From Actinoallomurus bryophytorum (GTDB lineage: Bacteria > Actinomycetota > Actinomycetes > Streptosporangiales > Streptosporangiaceae): a stretch of DNA of 64,000 nt. Below the pieces are notes generated by a model, which was not told the DNA's origin, did no database searches, and saw only the letters and a program-made list of their open reading frames with translations. Location of the stretch: assembly GCF_006716425.1 (NCBI RefSeq), contig NZ_VFOZ01000001.1:6262001-6326000 (forward strand), written 5' to 3'. Below, piece by piece: positions 7,482 to 15,664 of the stretch. The position numbers and the translations under genes are program-made. Within the stretch, counting starts at the first letter, position 1. Each line of letters starts with the position of its first letter.

Positions 7482-10187
7482 GTGACTCAGCTTGTCGTGG
7501 AGAGCAACGGCGTTTCGGTGGCTCTGGATCCACGACGTTCCTACCGCGTGGGCCGGGACCCGGCGGCGGACATCGTCATCGCGGTCGAGGGAGTCTCACG
7601 CTCCCACGCCGAGCTTCGCTTCGAGGGTGACCAATGGGTCCTCGAGGACCTCGGCAGCGCGAACGGCACCTACGACGGCGGCCGGCGCGTCCGGCGTGTC
7701 GCGGTGGCGCCGGGCAGCCAGATCCGGCTCGGCCACCCTGAGGAGGGCGTGCCGGTCGCCTTCCGCGTCGGCCAGGCACCCGTGACGCGTGCGCAGCCTG
7801 GCGCCGAGCCGACGGCGCCGACCTACCCGGCGCAGCCGTCCGTGCCGCCACAACCCCCGGCCCAGCCTCCCGGTTACCAGCAGCCGGGCCAGGGCTACGC
7901 GCCGCGGCCCGGAGCCCCCGGTCAGGTCCACCCGCCGGTCCACCAGGCCCCGCCCGGTTACGCCGGTCAGCCCGGGTACGCCGGTCAGCCCGCCGCGGCG
8001 TACTCCCCGCCGCCGGTCCAGGCCGACGGCACCGGCACCATGCATCCGTACCAGCCGCCCTACCAGGGCGGGCCCGGCGCGATGCCGCCGCAGCCCGGAT
8101 ACCAGGGTGAGCCCGCCGCGCCCGGCATCGGACCCGACCCCCGCACGCCGATCGGCTACGAGCAGACCCGCGGCACGGTGCCGCGGTCACCGCGCATGCA
8201 GACCATGAGCGGCCAGTACCGCGAGCCCGCCAAGGTCCGCAACCTCGAGGGCGCGCAGGTCCTGCGCATCGGCCGGGCACCCGAGAACGACATGGTCATC
8301 ACCGACCTGCGGGTGTCGCGCCAGCACGCCGAGCTGCGCACGGCCGGCGGAGCGTACGAGATCATCGACGTGGGCAGCCGCAGTGGCACCTACGTCAACG
8401 GCCAGCGGGTCCAGCGCTCGCCGATCGGCCCGCAGGACATCATCGGCATCGGCCCGTCAACGTTCCACCTGGTCGGCGACGTCCTGACGGAGTACGTCGA
8501 CACGGGTGCGGTCAGCCTCAGCGCGCACGACCTCACCGTCACGGTCGACAAGGGCAAGGTGCTGCTGGACCACGTGTCGTTCCCGCTCGGCGAAAAGTGC
8601 CTGGTCGCGGTGATCGGCCCCAGCGGTTCGGGCAAGTCGACCCTGCTGCGCGCGCTCACCGGCCTGCGCCCGGCCGACCAGGGCACGGTCTCCTACGACG
8701 GCCGCGACCTCTACCGTGACTACGCCGAGCTGCGCTCGCGCATCGGGCTGGTGCCGCAGGACGACATCCTGCACACCCAGCTCACCGTCCGGCGTGCCCT
8801 CATCTACGCCGCCGAGCTGCGCTTCCCCGACGACACCCGGCAGCACGAGCGCAAGGCCCGTGTGGACGAGGTCCTGCAGGAGCTCGGCCTGGACCACCGC
8901 CGCGACAACCGGATCTCGGCGCTGTCCGGCGGCCAGCGCAAGCGGGTCAGCGTGGCGCTGGAGCTGCTCACCAAGCCGTCGCTGCTGTTCCTCGACGAGC
9001 CGACCTCCGGCCTGGACCCGGGTCTGGACAAGTCGGTCATGCAGATGCTGCGTGGCCTGGCCGACGACGGCCGTACGGTCGCCGTGGTCACGCACAGCGT
9101 CGCGAACCTCGACATCTGCGACCGGCTCCTCGTCATGGCACCGGGCGGGAAGATCGCCTACTTCGGACCGCCGAAGGAGGCGCTGCCGTTCCTCGGCTTC
9201 ACCGACTGGGCGGACGTCTTCCAGGCGTTCGACGATCCGTCCATCGACTGGGCCGGCCGGTACCTCCAGTCGCCGGCCCACCAGAAGTACGTCCAGGCCG
9301 ACCTGATCCAGCCGGTCGCCCAGGCCGGCCCGGTCCACTTCGAGCCGCCGCCCAAGCCGCAGAGCTGGCCCGAGCAGCTGAGCACGCTGATCCGGCGCTA
9401 CATCCGCAGCATCGTGGCGGACCCGTTGTTCCTCGGCATCACGGTGGCGCTGCCGATCATCATGGGAGCGGTGGCACGCGTCATCCCGGCCGGAGACCTC
9501 ACCTCCAACATCCGCGGCTCGCAGGGCGGTGCGGCGAACCTCCTGATGATCCTGTGCATCGGCGGATGCCTCACCGGCGCCGCGAACGCGGTACGTGAAC
9601 TCGTCAAGGAAAGACCGATCTACCAGCGAGAACGCGCGGTCGGCCTGTCCAGATCCGCGTATCTCAGCTCGAAGCTGCTCGTCCTCGGCTTGATCACGAT
9701 CGGGCAGGGCATCGCGCTCACCCTGGTCGCCATGGCCGGGGTCAACATGCGGGCCAAGGGCGTGATCACCACCCCGTTGCCCGAGCTCATCATCGCCGTC
9801 GCGGTGCTGTCCTTCTGCGCGATGACGATGGGCCTGCTCATCTCCGCGGTCGTCAAGACCAGCGAGATGACGATGCCGCTGCTGGTGCTCACCACGCTGA
9901 TCCAGATCGTGTTCTGCGGCGCCCTCGTGCATCTCGACGGCAAGGCCGTCCTGGACCAGATCTCCTGGTTCGTGCCGGCCCGGTGGGCGTTCGCCGCGAT
10001 GGCGGGGACACTCGACGTCAGCTTCCTGCTCCCGCACAAGCGTGGCGAATCAGTGGATCCGCTGTGGAAGCAGCAGTTCACCACCTGGCTCCTGGACGTC
10101 GGCATGATGCTGGTCCTCACCGTCGTCCTGGTCTTCCTGGTGGAGCGCATGCTGCGCCGCCAGGAGCCGGAGGTCATGCGCAAGTAG
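7482..10187 (+). CDS. FHA-domain ABC transporter (ATPase + permease fusion, Rv1747-like)
   Basis: A 901-residue single-chain half-transporter. FHA domain 1 spans about residues 20-90 (GRD...SRSHAEL...NGTY) and FHA domain 2 about 255-325 (RIGR...SRQHAELR...SGTYVNG). They are joined by a 130-residue Pro/Gly/Gln/Tyr-rich linker with short GYAGQP repeats. The ABC ATPase follows, with Walker A GPSGSGKST near 380-388, signature LSGGQRKRVS near 481 and Walker B LLFLDEPTSGLD near 500-510. Six membrane segments occupy about 640-895. The order FHA-FHA-ATPase-permease is that of Mycobacterium tuberculosis Rv1747, an exporter controlled by the Ser/Thr kinase PknF. The substrate is unknown. GTG 7482 is the chosen start; a strong terminator follows the stop. 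Confidence 0.93.
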   Translation: MTQLVVESNGVSVALDPRRSYRVGRDPAADIVIAVEGVSRSHAELRFEGDQWVLEDLGSANGTYDGGRRVRRVAVAPGSQIRLGHPEEGVPVAFRVGQAPVTRAQPGAEPTAPTYPAQPSVPPQPPAQPPGYQQPGQGYAPRPGAPGQVHPPVHQAPPGYAGQPGYAGQPAAAYSPPPVQADGTGTMHPYQPPYQGGPGAMPPQPGYQGEPAAPGIGPDPRTPIGYEQTRGTVPRSPRMQTMSGQYREPAKVRNLEGAQVLRIGRAPENDMVITDLRVSRQHAELRTAGGAYEIIDVGSRSGTYVNGQRVQRSPIGPQDIIGIGPSTFHLVGDVLTEYVDTGAVSLSAHDLTVTVDKGKVLLDHVSFPLGEKCLVAVIGPSGSGKSTLLRALTGLRPADQGTVSYDGRDLYRDYAELRSRIGLVPQDDILHTQLTVRRALIYAAELRFPDDTRQHERKARVDEVLQELGLDHRRDNRISALSGGQRKRVSVALELLTKPSLLFLDEPTSGLDPGLDKSVMQMLRGLADDGRTVAVVTHSVANLDICDRLLVMAPGGKIAYFGPPKEALPFLGFTDWADVFQAFDDPSIDWAGRYLQSPAHQKYVQADLIQPVAQAGPVHFEPPPKPQSWPEQLSTLIRRYIRSIVADPLFLGITVALPIIMGAVARVIPAGDLTSNIRGSQGGAANLLMILCIGGCLTGAANAVRELVKERPIYQRERAVGLSRSAYLSSKLLVLGLITIGQGIALTLVAMAGVNMRAKGVITTPLPELIIAVAVLSFCAMTMGLLISAVVKTSEMTMPLLVLTTLIQIVFCGALVHLDGKAVLDQISWFVPARWAFAAMAGTLDVSFLLPHKRGESVDPLWKQQFTTWLLDVGMMLVLTVVLVFLVERMLRRQEPEVMRK

Positions 10188-10193
10188 CGAGCG

Positions 10194-10220
10194 GCACGGG
10201 CGCGCGGTGCGCGCCCGTGC
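10194..10220 (+). terminator. Intrinsic terminator after the FHA-ABC gene
   Basis: A 12-bp perfect GC-rich stem (GCACGGGCGCGC / GCGCGCCCGTGC) closes on a 3-base loop, starting 7 bp after the TAG stop. No T-run follows, as is common in high-GC actinobacteria. Confidence 0.75.
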
Positions 10221-10233
10221 GTGCCGTGTTCGT

Positions 10234-10522
10234 TCAGCCGCTCGTGACGGTGACCGGCTCCGACCGGATCTGGACCGCTTCGTCGATCTGGGTCGCGTCG
10301 ACGAGGATCACCGCACGGTGTTGCCGTGCGCTCCGCAGGTCAGCAGGGCCAGCCCGCGCCCACAGGCCTCCTGCTGGGCCCGCCGCGCGGTGTCGGGCTC
10401 GGCGTCGGCCATGAGGCCCAGGCCGCGTACGCCGCCGATGACGCGGTGGGCCGAGGCGACCTTGCGCAGGCCGTCCAGCAGCCGGACGCCCAGCTCCGCG
10501 GAGTTCTCCACCAGACCCTCCG
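10234..10522 (-). pseudogene. Class III aminotransferase, C-terminal remnant
   Basis: On the minus strand from about 10522 the translation LVENSAELGVRLLDGL...VIGGVRGLGLMADAE...GRGLALLTCGAHGNTVR follows the C-terminal region of class III (GABA/diaminobutyrate-type) PLP aminotransferases, including the VRGLGLM and LLTCG(x)xGN(x)R patterns. It then needs a frameshift (at about 10308) to continue into ILVDATQIDEAVQI to a stop at 10234. The PLP lysine and everything upstream are absent. The similarity begins exactly where an amidase fragment begins on the other strand, so this looks like a deletion or rearrangement scar. Confidence 0.7.
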
Positions 10523-10530
10523 CCGAATCC

Positions 10531-11135
10531 GACGTGGGCGACCTGCGGATGGCGTTCAGGCCCACACTCGGGTACGCATCGGTGGACCCGGAGGTGGCCG
10601 CCGAGAAGGCCGTCGCGGTCTTCGCTTCGCTCGGCGCGCACTTCGAGGTGGTGGACCCCGGGTTCGCCGACCCGTCGATGCGTTCCACGTGCTGTGGTTC
10701 GCGGGCGCGGCCAAGTCGGTCGAGGCGCTGACCTCGGCGCAGCGCGCCGAGCTGGATCCCGGCCTGCGGGAGATCTGGGAGCGGGGCGAGCGGCACTCGG
10801 CGCTGGACTACCTCACCGCCACGGCGTGCCGGATGGAGCTGGGACGGATCATGGGGGGTTCCACGAGGAGTACGACCTGCTGCTCACGTCCGCGCTTCCC
10901 TTCCGCGCGTTCGAGGCTTGAGGTCCCTCGGGTTCGGCGGAGCCCGGCTGGGCGCCGTTCACGTACCCGTTCGACATGACCCGGCAGCCCGCGGCGCGTG
11001 TGCCCTGCGGTTTCACCTCGGCCGGTCTGCCGGTGGGCCCGCAGGTCGTCGGGCCTCGCCGTGCGGACGCGCGGGTGCTCGCGGACTGCCGGGCGTTCGA
11101 GCGCGTACGCCCGTGGCACGACCGGAGGCCCGGCG
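10531..11135 (+). pseudogene. Amidase (amidase-signature family), N-truncated and frameshifted
   Basis: Plus-strand pieces in different frames resemble consecutive parts of an amidase C-terminal half: LRMAFRPTLGYASVDPEVAA...LGAHFEVVDP (10537-10680), LWFAGAAKSVEALTSAQRAEL (about 10690-10850), YDLLLTSALPF (to a stop at 10919-10921) and then PFTYPFDMTRQPAARVPCGF...GLPVGPQVVGPR...AFERVRPW (about 10955-11120). At least two frameshifts and one in-frame stop break it, and the catalytic Ser-cisSer-Lys half is missing. It starts within about 10-15 bp of the aminotransferase remnant on the other strand. Confidence 0.75.
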
Positions 11136-11193
11136 TGGTCCAAGTCGGCGTGTTACCGGACAGTCCGGACAACTGTGCCCGGCCGCCTGAGAC

Positions 11194-11207
11194 CCCTAAT
11201 ATTAGGG
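11194..11207. promoter_or_regulatory. Perfect palindrome CCCTAATATTAGGG upstream of methyltransferase
   Basis: A 14-bp perfect AT-cored palindrome 35 bp before the methyltransferase start, in otherwise very GC-rich DNA. TAATAT within it could also serve as a -10. A CCGGAC-A-GTCCGG palindrome (11156-11168) lies about where a -35/operator would be. A TTAGGG element also occurs about 80 bp upstream of the start of the second DUF574 gene. Confidence 0.4.
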
Positions 11208-11241
11208 CGCAATAGTCATATGGCGGCCTGAAGGGGCAGAT

Positions 11242-12087
11242 GTGGTGGAACGCGCGGACTGGGCTAACCCAGGCTCAGAGCAGCCTGATGGGCCACCTGT
11301 CCTCGACCTGAAGGTGGACGTGCCGCACTCCGCGCGGATCTATGACCACCTCCTGGGTGGCAAGGACAACTTCCCGGCGGACCGGGACGCCGCCGCCGAG
11401 ATCATCAAGGACTGGGTGCATCTGCCGCAGTCGATGCGCGCCAACCGCAACTTCATGGCCCGGGTGGCGCGCCACCTCGCGGCAGAGCGCGGCATCCGCC
11501 AGTTCCTCGACATCGGTACCGGCCTGCCCACGGCTCCCAACCTGCACGAGGTCGTCCAGTCGGTCGCCCCCGAGTCCCGTGTCGTCTACGTCGACAACGA
11601 CCCCATCGTGCTGGTGCACGCCCGCGCCCTGCTCTACAGCACGCCGGAGGGCCGGACCGCGTACGTCGACGCCGACCTGCGCGACCCCGAGTCGATCCTC
11701 GGATCGGCGCAGTTCCGCGGCACGCTGAGCCTCGACCGGCCGATCGCGCTGAGCCTCATCGCGATCATGCAGTTCGTCGTGGACGACGCCGAGGCCAAGC
11801 GGATCGTCGACCGTCTCGTCGAGCCCCTGCCGGTGGGCAGCGTCCTGGCGCTGTCGACCGTCACCGCCGACAGCGCGCCGGAGGAGGTCAACGGCGGCGT
11901 CGCGGCGTACAACGAGCGCGGCATCCCTTGCAAGGCCCGCGACAAGGCCGAGGTGGAGGGCCTCTTCGACGGCCTCACCCTGCTGGACCCCGGCGTCACC
12001 CTCGTGAACCACTGGCTTCCCGACGGCGGCCCGGTGGCCGACGATGCCCACGTGCACATGTACGGGGGCGTCGCCGTCAAGGACTAG
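11242..12087 (+). CDS. SAM-dependent methyltransferase, DUF574 family (PF04672)
   Basis: A 281-residue protein. It has the family's N-terminal ARIYDHLLGGKDNFPADR (about residues 31-48), the SAM-binding motif I in a variant form QFLDIGTGLPTAPN (about 89-102) and motif II RVVYVDNDPIVLVHARALL. The C-terminal HMYGGVAVK is also typical. These proteins are abundant in Streptomyces and relatives and include geranyl-diphosphate-independent, mostly uncharacterised O-methyltransferases; the substrate is unknown. An AAGGGG ribosome-binding site precedes adjacent GTG codons (11242 or 11245). A second, diverged copy lies at 37.6-38.4 kb. Confidence 0.85.
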   Translation: MVERADWANPGSEQPDGPPVLDLKVDVPHSARIYDHLLGGKDNFPADRDAAAEIIKDWVHLPQSMRANRNFMARVARHLAAERGIRQFLDIGTGLPTAPNLHEVVQSVAPESRVVYVDNDPIVLVHARALLYSTPEGRTAYVDADLRDPESILGSAQFRGTLSLDRPIALSLIAIMQFVVDDAEAKRIVDRLVEPLPVGSVLALSTVTADSAPEEVNGGVAAYNERGIPCKARDKAEVEGLFDGLTLLDPGVTLVNHWLPDGGPVADDAHVHMYGGVAVKD

Positions 12088-12145
12088 GCGTGGTACGACG
12101 AGTCGGGCGGCTCTCGACTCGGGGGCTTGGGAAAAGGAGCGAAGA

Positions 12146-13162
12146 ATGCCGGACACGTGGGTGGTCGTCGGCCTGGACAACGGTGGCACCTGCAACAACG
12201 CCACGGTGCTCGACTCGTCGGGGAAGTTCCTCGTCGACCGGCTGGTGGAGATTCCCAGCCGGGTGACGGAGGGGCCCGAGATGGCCGTCGAGGCGCTGGC
12301 CGAGGCACTCGACGGCATCCTGGCGCTGACGGGCACCTCGCGTTCGCGGGTACGCGCGGTCGGCCTGGACACCCCCGGCCCGGCGAGCGCCGACGGTGTG
12401 ATCTCCTCCAAGGGCGCGACGAACTTCGCCCAGCCCGCCTGGTGGGGCTTTGACGTCCGCACCGCGCTGCAGGACCGGCTGGGCCTGCCCGTCGTCTACA
12501 ACAACGACGGAAACGCCGCCGCGCTCTACGCCCACCACGCGCACTTCGGAGCCGACGCCCCCCGGCACTCCTCCATCTCGGCCATCGTCGGCACGGGACT
12601 GGGCGGCGGCGTGATCGAGGCCGGCAAGGTCATCCGCGGGTCGGCCGGCATGGCGGGCGAGCTGGGCCACGTCTACATCCCGACGCAGGGTCTCCTGGAG
12701 GACGACCAGCCGCTGCCGATGTGCAACTGCGGCTTCGGCGGCGACGCGGAGAGCATCGCCTCCCTGACCGGCATCGCGGTGAACCTGCTGCCGTACTGGC
12801 TGACCCGCTTCGAGGGCCACGAACTGAGCGCCGTACCGGCGGCGGAGGCCGCCAAGCTCGTCCGCGGCCGCGGCGAGGACGGCGACCCGATGGCCCTCAA
12901 AATCTTCGAACAGCAGGCAATGGCACTGGGGCGACTGTTCACGATCGCCGCCAACTTCACGGACCCGAGCGCGTACTTCGTCGGCGGCGGCGTGGTGGAG
13001 ACGGGTCCGAGCTTCCGAGAGTGGTTCCTGGACAAGGTCCGCGAGTACACGGTCCTCCGCGAGGAACAGGCCCGAGTGGCGTCGTTCGCCCTGGTCCCGG
13101 ACCTGGACATGGCAGGCGCCAGAGGAGCCGCGATCGCCGCCCGCGACGCTTCGGGAACCTAG
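12146..13162 (+). CDS. ROK-family sugar kinase / regulator-like protein
   Basis: A 338-residue protein with an N-terminal phosphate-binding motif (VGLDNGGTCNNATVLD), a second ATPase segment (AIVGTGLGGGVI) and the ROK dipeptide/histidine region (AGELGHVYIP). ROK kinases phosphorylate hexoses or N-acylated amino sugars in the cytoplasm. The zinc-binding loop reads CNCGFGGD, so the third cysteine of the usual CxCGxxGC is aspartate; this may weaken structural zinc binding. No N-terminal winged-helix is present, so it is a kinase-type and not a repressor-type ROK protein. The ATG at 12146 follows AAGGAG at good spacing. It sits 58 bp behind the methyltransferase, so co-transcription is possible. 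Confidence 0.82.
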   Translation: MPDTWVVVGLDNGGTCNNATVLDSSGKFLVDRLVEIPSRVTEGPEMAVEALAEALDGILALTGTSRSRVRAVGLDTPGPASADGVISSKGATNFAQPAWWGFDVRTALQDRLGLPVVYNNDGNAAALYAHHAHFGADAPRHSSISAIVGTGLGGGVIEAGKVIRGSAGMAGELGHVYIPTQGLLEDDQPLPMCNCGFGGDAESIASLTGIAVNLLPYWLTRFEGHELSAVPAAEAAKLVRGRGEDGDPMALKIFEQQAMALGRLFTIAANFTDPSAYFVGGGVVETGPSFREWFLDKVREYTVLREEQARVASFALVPDLDMAGARGAAIAARDASGT

Positions 13163-13502
13163 ACCGCAAGCCGTAGACCACAGCCTTGTGGATCCAGGGC
13201 TCGGTTGGTGGGGGCGCGGCGGGCCGTCGTTCGACCGGCGGCCGTCCGGGAAGCGGCAGTCGTTCGGCCGGCGCCGTCGGGAAAGCGGCCATCGTTCTGC
13301 GGCCGTCCGGGGAGTGGCCATCGGTCCGTCGACGGGCTGGCAGCGATCGGGCCATCTGCCGGCCGCGGCGAGCCAGCGGTCGATCACCCCGTTCCCTTCG
13401 CGGCGGTCCATCGGCCATCGGACCAGAGCGTCTCTTGACGCGACCTCGCCGCCACCACCACACCGCGACCGCAACGGCGTTCCCCACGACCGCTCACTCC
13501 GC
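13163..13502. other. Non-coding low-complexity stretch
   Basis: Degenerate short repeats of the type CCGTCGGGAAAGCGG / GGCCGTCCGGGAAG run through 13220-13330. All six frames give arginine/serine-rich translations with no family pattern. I see no gene here. Confidence 0.5.
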
Positions 13503-13654
13503 GAGGCACCGCGCGACCTCACTGCGACTGCCCACTCCGCGACGCTCTGCGTGATCTCACTGCGACTGCCCACTCCGCGACGCACCGCGTGATCTCACCG
13601 CGACTGCTCACTCCGCGACGCACCGCGCGATCTCACCGCTACCGCTCACTCCGC
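13503..13654. repeat. Tandem array, 38-bp unit, 4 copies
   Basis: Four consecutive 38-bp units each begin with GAGGCACCGC / GACGCACCGC and end with CTCACTCCGC; copies differ at a few positions. 38 is not a multiple of three, so the array does not encode a regular peptide repeat. No leader, cas genes or conserved-repeat/variable-spacer structure is present, so it is a minisatellite-like array and not CRISPR. Confidence 0.85.
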
Positions 13655-13816
13655 AACGTACCGTGCGGCCGCCACCCGTTGCCGACCCCGCCACGACTCC
13701 CCAAATCATCAGCGTCCAACCTCGGTCGATCGCCTGCGACCGCCACCATCCCGAGTCCACACCGCGACGCCACCTCGCGTCACGCCTCACGGCGTCCGCA
13801 TTGCGTCCGTTATCCG

Positions 13817-14005
13817 GCGTCTGTACTGCCCGGTGAACGGCCGAACCTCGGCGTGGTGATGCACGATGGGGTCGACGACAACGGCATGTCGGCGGAGACG
13901 CTGTTCCTCGAAGCCACGTGGAACGAGGACGGCCGGGAAAAGGCCGGTCGTTACGTCGCTCGCGTCACGCCGGCCGCCGAGGACATCCCGGTCTTTCCCG
14001 AGCAG
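13817..14005 (+). pseudogene. APH-type phosphotransferase, N-terminal fragment
   Basis: The frame starting near 13817 reads PGERPNLGVV...GMSAETLFLEATWNEDG...RYVARVTPAAEDIPVFPE. This matches the N-terminal lobe pattern (glycine-loop G-M-S-x-E-T-L, then L-x-x-A-T-W, V-A-R-V-x-P, P-V-F-P) of acyl-CoA-dehydrogenase-associated aminoglycoside-phosphotransferase-like proteins. Similarity stops a few bases before the 14-bp tandem array at 14011; the rest of the kinase, including the HGD catalytic loop, is missing. No proper start is seen either. Confidence 0.6.
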
Positions 14006-14010
14006 GCACT

Positions 14011-14273
14011 CCCGCGTCCGCCACCCCGCGTCCGCCACCCCGCGTCCGCCACCCCGCGTCCGCCACCCCGCGTCCGCCACCCCGCGTCCGCCACCCCGCG
14101 TCCGCCACCCCGCGTCCGCCACCCCGCGTCCGCCACCCCGCGTCCGCCTCCCGGGGTCCGCACTGCGTCCGCTACCTCGGGTCCGCTACCTCGGGTCTGC
14201 TACCTCGGGTCTGCTACCTCGGGTCTGCTACCTCGGGTCTGCTACCTCGGGTCCGCGACCCCGCGTCCGCCAC
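14011..14273. repeat. Tandem array, 14-bp unit, about 19 copies in two variants
   Basis: Ten head-to-tail copies of CCCGCGTCCGCCAC (14011-14150; the last has one change) are followed by a short degenerate stretch, then six copies of the variant CTCGGGTCTGCTAC (14176-14259; two with single-base changes), then one more copy of the first unit. Because 14 is not divisible by 3, every frame gives the same 14-residue cycle, which keeps false open frames open on both strands. It begins right after the phosphotransferase fragment. Confidence 0.92.
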
Positions 14274-14426
14274 CCCCCGTTCGCCTCCCGGCGTCCGTCA
14301 CCTCGCGTCCGCACCGCGACCGCCACCGGCCGCCGCCGTCCCGTACCCCACCATTGAGACCCGGCCCACTGTCTGATATCTCGTGATGTTGAGGCATTTT
14401 GCAGGTCACAGCGGATCCGAGGGGCA

Positions 14427-15530
14427 ATGTCTGACACACCTTCCAACACGCCGAACGAGCCCCGCCGACCCGGGCCCATGTACGTCAACCGCCGCGGGGA
14501 GATGGACTGGAGCGGCATCCAGACCTTCATGAAGGCCCCGGTCTGCATGACGCCGGAAGATCTGCGCGCCGGCAAGGTGGACGTCGCCATCGGGGGAGCG
14601 CCGTGGGACGGTACCGCCACCGGCCTCACCGGCACGCAGCTCGGACCGCGCGCGATCCGGCAGGGCGACTACATCGCCGGCGACCGGTACATCCATCACC
14701 TGGACGTCCGGGTCAACCCGCTGGACCACCTCGTACTCGCCGACTACGGCGACGCCGAGATCCTCACCGGCAACACCGAGGGCACCTACGAGAACGTCCG
14801 CTCGTTCGTCGGCGAGATCCTGGCCGGCGGCGCCATCCCGATCATCCTCGGCGGCGACCACGGCATCACCTGGCCCGCCGCGACCGCGGTCGCCGACGCG
14901 TACGGGCACGGAAAGGTGGGCATCGTCCACTTCGACGCGCACGCGGACACCGCCCCTGACCAACAGGGTTCGCTGTACGGGCACGGCACGCCGATGCGGC
15001 GGCTCATCGAGAGCGGCGCCGTACCGGGACGCAACTTCGTACAGGTCGGCCTCCGCGGCTACTGGCCGGAGCCGCCCGTACTCGAGTGGATGGAGGAGAA
15101 CGACCTCCGTACCCACTTCATGGCCGAGATCCACAGGGACGGCTTCGGCACAGTGCTGGAACGCGCCGTCGACGAGGCGCTGGACAGCGCGGACCATCTC
15201 TACATCTCCCTGGACGTGGACGTCGCCGACCCCGCGTACGCACCGGGTACGGGTACGCCCGAGCCCGGCGGCCTGACCAGCGGCGAGGTCCTGTGGGCCA
15301 TCAGGCGTCTCGCCGCCGAGGTCGGAATGGTCGGCATGGACGTCGTCGAGGTCAGCCCGCCGTACGACGTCGGCCCCGGCATCACGGCCCTGTTCGCCCG
15401 GCGGGCGGTGATGGAGGCACTGACCGGTACGGCGATGCGCCGCATCGGCCTCACCCAGCCGGCCTACGTCGACCCCCGCTCGGCGGGAACGGGCTCAAGC
15501 CGCACATACCGCTCGCTGAAGGAGGACTGA
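14427..15530 (+). CDS. speB: Agmatinase / ureohydrolase
   Basis: A 367-residue arginase-superfamily enzyme. The manganese-binding motifs are complete: GGDHGITWP (about 147-155), FDAHADT (about 171-177) and SLDVDVADPAYAPGTGTPEPGG (about 262-283), with ECVEVSP-like VVEVSPPYD near 309. It would hydrolyse agmatine (or a related guanidino compound) to putrescine and urea in the cytoplasm. The length, about 50 residues over classical SpeB, comes from an N-terminal extension common in actinobacteria. GAGGGG precedes the ATG. The gene symbol reflects family resemblance; guanidinobutyrase or related activity is equally possible. Confidence 0.85.
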   Translation: MSDTPSNTPNEPRRPGPMYVNRRGEMDWSGIQTFMKAPVCMTPEDLRAGKVDVAIGGAPWDGTATGLTGTQLGPRAIRQGDYIAGDRYIHHLDVRVNPLDHLVLADYGDAEILTGNTEGTYENVRSFVGEILAGGAIPIILGGDHGITWPAATAVADAYGHGKVGIVHFDAHADTAPDQQGSLYGHGTPMRRLIESGAVPGRNFVQVGLRGYWPEPPVLEWMEENDLRTHFMAEIHRDGFGTVLERAVDEALDSADHLYISLDVDVADPAYAPGTGTPEPGGLTSGEVLWAIRRLAAEVGMVGMDVVEVSPPYDVGPGITALFARRAVMEALTGTAMRRIGLTQPAYVDPRSAGTGSSRTYRSLKED

Positions 15531-15664
15531 GCCATGCGCGACCGCCCGTCGCCGTCCACCGCCGTCCGCAGGAGTGCCTCCCCGGCCCGGCCCGAACCCA
15601 GGGCATGTCCTGGGGCCTCCCCGGCCCGCCCTGGACCCACGGCCGCCCCCGTACGGTGTGAGCC

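Noticed and set aside
13503-14273. CRISPR array
   Set aside because: Units are directly adjacent with no unique spacers, and no cas genes are present.
13589-14386. 265-residue frame covering the phosphotransferase fragment and the 14-bp array as one protein
   Set aside because: Only residues from about 13817 to 14005 look like protein; the rest is the translation of tandem repeats in a period that keeps all frames open.
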